Assembly (NCBI GenBank): GCA_035283845.1
Contig: DATESZ010000169.1
Coordinates: 1 to 18,721 of the forward strand
Source of the DNA: DATESZ01 sp035283845
GTDB lineage: Bacteria > Desulfobacterota > Syntrophia > Syntrophales > JACQWR01
Length of the DNA: 18,721 nt
Direction: 5' to 3'
Below the pieces are notes generated by a model, which saw only the letters and a list, made by a program, of their open reading frames with translations, did no database searches and was not told the origin of the DNA. Position numbers and translations under genes: made by a program. Shown piece after piece: positions 13,617-18,721 of this stretch (its first letter is position 1; the number at the start of each line of letters is the position of its first letter).

Positions 13617-15365
13617 TTAAGGGATATTGGCCTTCAGCCTGGCAAGGTTCGCTTTTGCATCATGATAATCTTTTTTCAGGTAGAGGGCCAAACGGAACTG
13701 GTAAGCGGCCTCTGCGATTTTTCCTTTAAAGGCCAGTGCTACGCCTGCGTTATTGTGCAATTCCGGATCACCTACTATTAAGGAAAGAGCCCGGCGGTAA
13801 TGAAAAAGCGCCTTGTCAATCTCTCCCATGCGCATGAGAAGGTCCCCAAAATTGCGGTGCGCATGGCCATAATCCGGTTTAGCCTTCAGGGCTTCTGTAA
13901 AGTGCCGTTTCGCCTGTGCATAATCCCCTTTGACAACCATGGCATTACCCAGATTATTATGGCTTACCGCGTATGTCGGTTTAAAATCGAGAGCTTGTAA
14001 ATAATGGTAAACAGCCCCATCCACATCTCCCTTGTCCATTAATACAGCTCCCAGATTGTTGTGCGCCAGGTAATTCCTGGGAGCCACGGCGCAGGCATGA
14101 CGGAAAAGGGTTTCGCTGTCTCGCCAGTACGATGCCTGACGCCAAGAAAACGCCATCAGTGCCAACAGGATACCACTGACAAAGAGAGGAAGAATTATAT
14201 TACGCCCGGGCAACCGCTGGAGGAACTCAGGTATGCCCCAGCTAATGATAATAAAAATGCCCACCAGGGGAATATAGGTATAGCGGTCGGCCATGGCATG
14301 AGAACCTACCTGAATCAGTCCGCTGACGGGCAGGAGCGTACCAACATACCAAAGCCAGCCCACCGCCAGATAGGGCCGCCGTTTCGACCAACGAAGGGCA
14401 AAAAAAGAAATGCCCAGGAACAGCAGGGCCGCAATCATCACTTTGGACAGGGGCAAATGTCCGGGGTGGGGGTAGAAGACCGCAAGATCAATTGGCCATA
14501 ACATCTTCATCAGGTAGTTCATATAAGAGACAAGGGCGTTCCCCAGTCGGACCGTTAGGGGAAGGGAGCTCAACGACGTCAGGGCGCCGGCCTCCCCTTC
14601 CGAAAAAACGGTAATGATGCCTGCTAACAAAGCCATGATCAGCAGGGGGACCTTCTCCAAAAGCAGAAAAGGCAGAGGCGCCTGAGATCCGCCTTTTCCA
14701 TCCGGCGACCTCGCAGTTAGCCATGCCCCATTATCTCCCCTCTTGCGGGCAAAACTTCTCATAGGCCAGAAATCCAGAAGCAGCAAAACAAAGGGAAGTG
14801 TCACCAGCATCGGTTTAGCCATTAAGCCTAAGATAAAGAAGAAAATCACCGCCAGATAGCGGCTAAGACCGGGACGTTCAACATAGAGAACGTAGGCCCC
14901 CGTAGTGAGCAGCCAGAAAAAGGCGCTGAGGACATCTTTCCGCGCCGCTACCCAGGCCACAGCTTCTACATGGAGTGGATGCAAAGCAAAAAGAGCTGCT
15001 ACAAAGCCGCTTTGCCAGGGGGCTTTGGTCATGCGGAGGAGGATGAAAAAGAGGAGTATCGTATTGGCCAGATGGAAAAGCAGACTTGTCCAGTGGTAAC
15101 CCCCGGCGTTATCGCGGAAGAGCTTATGATCAGCCATCAGGGAAAGCCAGGTGAGCGGATGCCAGAACCCGGCTTCGATGCTGGTAAAAGCGTACCGCAG
15201 GCTCTCAGCGGTCAGCCCCTGCAGCACATGGGGATTTTTCGTGACATACACCTCTTCATCAAATCTGATGAATTCATGATGCTGCACCTGCCAGTAAACG
15301 ACAAGGGTAGACACGATCAGAAGCAAGGAGATAAAAATGTTAATTTGCCGAGAATCTTTATCCAT
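13617..15365 (-). CDS. TMTC-like membrane protein: GT-C domain plus C-terminal TPRs
   Basis: The 582-residue protein has about 10 hydrophobic helices in its first 410 residues, then four to five tetratricopeptide repeats (about 417-582, e.g. AHNNLGAVLMDKGDVDGAVY). The first extracytoplasmic loop carries an acidic pair, FDEEVYVTKN (D36, E37), followed by 'GFWHPLTWLS' and the 'ALHPLHVEAVAWVAARKDVL' segment. These are hallmarks of the TMTC/GT-C superfamily, whose animal members are O-mannosyltransferases using dolichyl-phosphate-mannose. By analogy it may be a polyprenyl-phosphate-sugar-dependent transferase whose TPRs contact the acceptor. Bacterial substrates are unknown. A possible GGGGG ribosome site lies just before the ATG. 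A paralogue of the same architecture lies on the opposite strand at 15636. Confidence 0.8.
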   Translation of the reverse strand: MDKDSRQINIFISLLLIVSTLVVYWQVQHHEFIRFDEEVYVTKNPHVLQGLTAESLRYAFTSIEAGFWHPLTWLSLMADHKLFRDNAGGYHWTSLLFHLANTILLFFILLRMTKAPWQSGFVAALFALHPLHVEAVAWVAARKDVLSAFFWLLTTGAYVLYVERPGLSRYLAVIFFFILGLMAKPMLVTLPFVLLLLDFWPMRSFARKRGDNGAWLTARSPDGKGGSQAPLPFLLLEKVPLLIMALLAGIITVFSEGEAGALTSLSSLPLTVRLGNALVSYMNYLMKMLWPIDLAVFYPHPGHLPLSKVMIAALLFLGISFFALRWSKRRPYLAVGWLWYVGTLLPVSGLIQVGSHAMADRYTYIPLVGIFIIISWGIPEFLQRLPGRNIILPLFVSGILLALMAFSWRQASYWRDSETLFRHACAVAPRNYLAHNNLGAVLMDKGDVDGAVYHYLQALDFKPTYAVSHNNLGNAMVVKGDYAQAKRHFTEALKAKPDYGHAHRNFGDLLMRMGEIDKALFHYRRALSLIVGDPELHNNAGVALAFKGKIAEAAYQFRLALYLKKDYHDAKANLARLKANIP

Positions 15366-15374
15366 CTAACCCCC

Positions 15375-15391
15375 ATGCCCGGGTCGGGCAT
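15375..15391. repeat. Perfect short palindrome in the 5' leader
   Basis: ATGCCCG-GGT-CGGGCAT is a perfect 7-bp inverted repeat with a 3-nt spacer, about 10 bp before the ATG of the minus-strand TPR/GT-C gene and next to its ribosome site. It could be an operator or a translational hairpin. Confidence 0.4.
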
Positions 15392-15399
15392 AACGAAGG

Positions 15400-15466
15400 A
15401 TGAAAATCACCCCCACCCCTCCCTCCCCCGTCGAGGGGGAGGGATACAGGGAGGGGGTATTTTCAT
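15400..15466. repeat. 67-bp GC-rich imperfect inverted repeat
   Basis: The ends ATGAAAAT and ATTTTCAT (15400-15407 and 15459-15466) and the inner CCCTCCCCC/GGGGGAGGG arms around a GTCGA centre make an imperfect inverted repeat of about 30-nt arms. The stem would be strongly stable in RNA or cruciform DNA, and the G-runs on either strand could also form a quadruplex. There is no long T-run after it in either direction. It separates the two divergent TMTC-like genes and resembles interspersed palindromic repeats of other bacterial genomes. Whether it is repeated in this genome cannot be seen here. Confidence 0.6.
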
Positions 15467-15635
15467 ATAAACCTGACTGAAGCAAATGATGAAGGCATGG
15501 TAAAAACCATTAAAAGTTAAACAGGCGAACCGTCCTGCTGGGAGTTTCATGCTATAAGGAACCGCAACAAAATTCCATTTATTTCTATCACGATTATATG
15601 GTAACTTCGATGCTAATAGTCCGGTAAAGCCCGTT

Positions 15636-17549
15636 ATGCAAAAATATCAGATGAAAATCATCATTTGTCTGCTTCTTGTTATCGTCACGCTCACCGCATA
15701 CTGGGCTGTGCAGTCCTATGATTTCGTCACCTTCGACGATCCCGTCTATGTCACGGAAAACCATCATGTTCAGTCGGGATTAACCTGGAACAACTTAAAT
15801 TGGGCTTTATTATCCACGGAGGCAGGATTCTGGCATCCGTTGACCTGGATGTCGTTTCTTATTGATTTTGATCTATATGGATTAAATCCCGGCGGTTATC
15901 ACTGGACGAACCTGCTGTTGCATATTGCCAATACCCTGCTGGTTTTCCTTGTCTTCATGCGCATGACGACGAAGCTATGGCAAAGCGCCGTCGTTGCCCT
16001 GCTCTTTGCGCTGCACCCCTTGCATGTAGAATCGGTGGCCTGGATTTCTGCGCGGAAAGATGTTTTGAGCACCTTCTTCTGGCTGTTGACGATGCTGATC
16101 TATATTGAATATGCAGCTCATGGCGGGAAAAGAAGGTATGCCTTGACCATGCTCGCCTTCATATGCGGTTTAATGGCCAAACCTATGCTCGTCACCCTGC
16201 CCTTTGTCCTTTTGCTGGTAGACTACTGGCCTCTTGGTCGTTATCCGGAACATTTCAGCGATCATCGTAAGGTAATGAAGTTGATGATGGAAAAGGTTCC
16301 CTTTATTATTTTAGGAATCGCTTCCATCATCCTGACTTTCTTTGCCGAAAAGCAAGTCGGCGCCATAAAATCTCTGGACACATTTCCCTGGGATATACGC
16401 CTGGCGAATGGCCTCATTTCCTATACGCGTTATTTAGGGAAAACGCTCTGGCCCAGTGGACTGTCCGTCTTCTATCCTCATCCCGGCATGTGGCCGTTTG
16501 AGCTTGTGATTTTATCCGCGTCCCTGCTGGGTTTTATTTCCCTGCTTGTCTTTGAGCTGCGGAAAAATTATCCCTATCTGATTGTCGGGTGGCTCTGGTA
16601 CCTAATCGTTCTGACGCCTGTCATCGGCATCATTCAGGTAGGATTGCATGGGTCGGCAGATAGATATACCTATGTTTCCATGCTGGGCATCTTCCTGATG
16701 GGCGTTTGGGGCGCGGCCGACATTCTCGATAAGCGCCGCTGCCCGAAGATGTTCGCCAAAGTTATTATGACAGCGATGACTTTATTGCTGATTATTTTGA
16801 CAAGACAACAAGCATCTTACTGGCAGAACAGTGTTACACTCTATAAGCGAGCCATAGCTGTAACGAAGGACAATTATGTTGCTTTGAATAATTTAGGCGC
16901 GGCATTGCTATCTTCAGGCCAGCCGGCAGAAGCCCTGGAAGCGATCAATTCCGCCTTACGTCTAAAACCGGATTTCGCCCAGGCCCATAACAATATGGGC
17001 ATTGCCTATCGCCTCTCCGGTCAACACGAAGCGGCAGTCAAATCATTCCTGAGGGCCATTGAGATCAAAAAAAATTTTGCCGATGCTCATTATAATCTGG
17101 GAATTGCATATTTTAACATGGGCAACGTTGACGCTGCCATCAGGGCATTCAGAAAATCTTTGGAATTGCATCCCCTGCAGGCGGTTCGTGTGCATATTGA
17201 TCTGGGCCTGGCTTTGGCCCGTCAGAATAATTTGCCTGAGGCTGTGTCTGAGTGCCATAAAGCCCTGGCATTAATGCCAGGCTCTGCGGAGGCGCATAAT
17301 GTCCTGGGGATGCTGCTGGCGCAACAGGGAAAATATCGCGAGGCCATGCAGCATTATGTCCAGGCGGTGGAAAGTAAACCGGATTTTGCCGACGCATATA
17401 ATAATATGGGAATTATTCTGGCGCTGTTCAGCAAGCATCAGGAAGCGGAGATTCTGTATAAGACCGCTTTGAGAATAAGACCGGGCTATAAGGATGCGGA
17501 AAAGAATCTTCAAGTTCTGCAGGGTAAAATAAAAAGGGAAAGACGCTGA
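15636..17549 (+). CDS. TMTC-like membrane protein: GT-C domain plus C-terminal TPRs (paralogue)
   Basis: The 637-residue protein has the same plan as the divergent gene at 13617-15365: about 10 membrane helices, an acidic pair in the first outer loop (FDDPVY, D34 and D35), 'GFWHPLTWMS', 'ALHPLHVESVAWISARKDVL', 'LMAKPMLVTLPFVLLLVDYWPL', then TPRs from about residue 401 to the end. It has about six repeats, one or two more than its neighbour. The two proteins are closely similar along the membrane part, so they come from one gene by duplication and inversion. The extra TPRs may change acceptor choice. The ATG has only a weak ribosome site (GGTAAAG). Likely role, inferred from family, is sugar transfer to proteins or lipids outside the inner membrane. 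Ald follows 59 bp downstream on the same strand. Confidence 0.8.
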   Translation: MQKYQMKIIICLLLVIVTLTAYWAVQSYDFVTFDDPVYVTENHHVQSGLTWNNLNWALLSTEAGFWHPLTWMSFLIDFDLYGLNPGGYHWTNLLLHIANTLLVFLVFMRMTTKLWQSAVVALLFALHPLHVESVAWISARKDVLSTFFWLLTMLIYIEYAAHGGKRRYALTMLAFICGLMAKPMLVTLPFVLLLVDYWPLGRYPEHFSDHRKVMKLMMEKVPFIILGIASIILTFFAEKQVGAIKSLDTFPWDIRLANGLISYTRYLGKTLWPSGLSVFYPHPGMWPFELVILSASLLGFISLLVFELRKNYPYLIVGWLWYLIVLTPVIGIIQVGLHGSADRYTYVSMLGIFLMGVWGAADILDKRRCPKMFAKVIMTAMTLLLIILTRQQASYWQNSVTLYKRAIAVTKDNYVALNNLGAALLSSGQPAEALEAINSALRLKPDFAQAHNNMGIAYRLSGQHEAAVKSFLRAIEIKKNFADAHYNLGIAYFNMGNVDAAIRAFRKSLELHPLQAVRVHIDLGLALARQNNLPEAVSECHKALALMPGSAEAHNVLGMLLAQQGKYREAMQHYVQAVESKPDFADAYNNMGIILALFSKHQEAEILYKTALRIRPGYKDAEKNLQVLQGKIKRERR

Positions 17550-17593
17550 TGAAGAGTTAATGTTTAGGCGCTGGGAATAATTACACTAATATT

Positions 17594-17600
17594 GGAGGGG
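17594..17600 (+). promoter_or_regulatory. Ribosome binding site of ald
   Basis: GGAGGGG lies 8 nt before the ATG at 17609 and fixes the start of alanine dehydrogenase. Confidence 0.7.
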
Positions 17601-17608
17601 ATGAAACC

Positions 17609-18718
17609 ATGATCATTGGTGTTCCGAAAGAAATCAAGGCCGACGAAAACCGGGTTGGCCTTTTGCCGGGAGGGGCTGAACAGATGGTTGCGGCAGGGCA
17701 TCGCGTCCTGGTGCAGGCTGGCGCAGGACTGTCCAGTGGAGTCGGAGACGAGGACTATCTGCATACCGGAGCCCGGATCGTGGACGATCCGGCAATGATA
17801 TATGCGGAGGCGGACCTTATCATCAAGGTCAAGGAACCTCTTTTCCAAGAATACAGTCTGATCCGTTCGGGGCAAGTGGTCTTTTGTTATTTCCATTTCG
17901 CAGCCGACCGAGCTCTCACTGAAGCGATGCAGGCCAGCCAGGTTGTCGCAATTGCCTATGAAACCATACAGCGTGCCGATGGGAGCCTTCCCCTCCTGAT
18001 TCCCATGAGCGAAGTGGCTGGCCGGATGGCCGTCCAGGAGGGGGCTAAATATCTTGAGAAGCCGCTTGGCGGCCGGGGGATCCTTCTGTCCGGGGTGCCG
18101 GGTGTTGCACCGGCAGATGTCGTAATACTTGGGGGTGGCGTTGTGGGAAGCGGCGCAGCACGGATTGCAGCCGGGATTGGGGCTAATGTGTTCATCCTGG
18201 ATGTGGACCTGAACCGTCTACGATACCTGTCGGAAGTTATGCCCCCTAATGTAACCACTCTGATGTCTAATCCTTACAACACCAAAAAGCTGGTCGTCTC
18301 GGCGGACCTGCTGATCGGGGCCGTGCTGATCACCGGCGCCAAGGCCCCCAAACTGGTGACCCGGGAGATGGTCCGGACTATGAAGGAGGGTGCAGTCCTG
18401 GTGGATGTGGCGGTGGATCAGGGTGGATGCGCTGAGACAAGCCGTCCGACTACCCATGCCGATCCGACCTATGTCGTCGACGGTGTCATTCACTATTGCG
18501 TCACGAATATGCCTGGGGCGGTTCCCCGAACATCTACGTTCGCCTTGACGAACGCCACCTTCCGGTATGCGTTGGAAATTGCGAATAAGGGGTGGGAGTC
18601 GGCGGTTCGGACGAACCAGGAGATTGCCGCCGGCGTCAACATGGTGAAAGGAAAGGTGACCCATCCCGGTGTGGCCGAAGCATGGGATATACCATTAACG
18701 CTTCTGACCGATATTTGA
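17609..18718 (+). CDS. ald: Alanine dehydrogenase
   Basis: The enzyme interconverts L-alanine and pyruvate plus ammonia with NAD(H). The gene is complete at 369 residues (family usually about 370) with a TGA three bases before the window end. The substrate and catalytic residues are all at the family positions: Arg15, Lys75 (VKEPL), His96 (FHFA) and Asp270 (VAVDQGG). The Rossmann dinucleotide motif GGGVVGSG is at 175-182 with the acidic residue at Asp198, which suits NAD over NADP. The C-terminal HYCVTNMPGAVPRTST segment is also typical. It starts 59 bp after the TPR/GT-C gene with its own strong ribosome site. By eye its GC content is somewhat higher than that of its neighbours, a hint but not proof of a different history. 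Ald can serve ammonia assimilation or redox balance during anaerobic growth; which applies here is unknown. Confidence 0.96.
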   Translation: MIIGVPKEIKADENRVGLLPGGAEQMVAAGHRVLVQAGAGLSSGVGDEDYLHTGARIVDDPAMIYAEADLIIKVKEPLFQEYSLIRSGQVVFCYFHFAADRALTEAMQASQVVAIAYETIQRADGSLPLLIPMSEVAGRMAVQEGAKYLEKPLGGRGILLSGVPGVAPADVVILGGGVVGSGAARIAAGIGANVFILDVDLNRLRYLSEVMPPNVTTLMSNPYNTKKLVVSADLLIGAVLITGAKAPKLVTREMVRTMKEGAVLVDVAVDQGGCAETSRPTTHADPTYVVDGVIHYCVTNMPGAVPRTSTFALTNATFRYALEIANKGWESAVRTNQEIAAGVNMVKGKVTHPGVAEAWDIPLTLLTDI

Positions 18719-18721
18719 TTT

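Noticed and set aside
14061..15470. Plus-strand open frames within the minus-strand TPR/GT-C gene
   Set aside because: Low-complexity, charged translations without known motifs, antisense to a conserved protein.

Overview
The window looks like a piece of a Gram-negative, probably anaerobic deltaproteobacterial (Desulfobacterota, Syntrophales-like) chromosome. Support for this is a Pal-type outer-membrane lipoprotein with a typical deltaproteobacterial OmpA domain, the conserved cmk-rpsA-sppA block, and TPR-tailed GT-C membrane proteins. The taxonomic placement is inference; there is no rRNA or marker phylogeny here. No tRNA, rRNA, CRISPR array, insertion sequence or phage module was seen.

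Layout. Positions 1-96 hold the start of a small membrane protein on the minus strand. It sits behind a leader with a promoter, a short possible leader peptide and a perfect intrinsic-terminator hairpin, which looks like an attenuator. On the plus strand from 459 come a pal-like lipoprotein gene broken by one in-frame TAA, a TetR-family regulator, a ClC chloride channel/antiporter, a short exported STN-domain protein, and a 155-bp relic of a glycosyltransferase C-terminus with a one-base frameshift. Then follow three overlapping membrane genes: a MscS-family channel, an APC permease fused to two universal-stress-protein domains, and a MscS-like TM-helix protein. A small stand-alone sigma-70 region 4 protein ends this plus-strand half at 9325.

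From 15365 down to 9318 a minus-strand cluster runs TPR/GT-C membrane protein, cytidylate kinase (cmk), ribosomal protein S1 (rpsA), signal peptide peptidase (sppA) and a crotonase-family protein. Gaps are 22 bp before cmk and about 100 bp before rpsA, the rpsA and sppA frames can overlap, and the last gap is under 20 bp if sppA is followed by the crotonase in one transcript. A 270-bp intergenic region with a 67-bp GC-rich inverted repeat separates this cluster from a divergent paralogue of the TPR/GT-C gene (15636-17549). Alanine dehydrogenase (ald) closes the window.

How the genes fit together. The 2028-8828 stretch is rich in ion and solute transport (ClC, MscS, APC-USP, TM-helix protein). 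The start/stop overlaps of the last three suggest co-translation and perhaps a joint osmotic or solute-stress role. The most noteworthy items are the pal nonsense codon, the cysteine-rich stand-alone sigma region 4 protein, the coupled MscS/APC-USP/TM-helix cassette, the duplicated TMTC-like genes facing away from each other, and the putative attenuator at the left edge. I did not find clear evidence of a wholly new defence or metabolic system.
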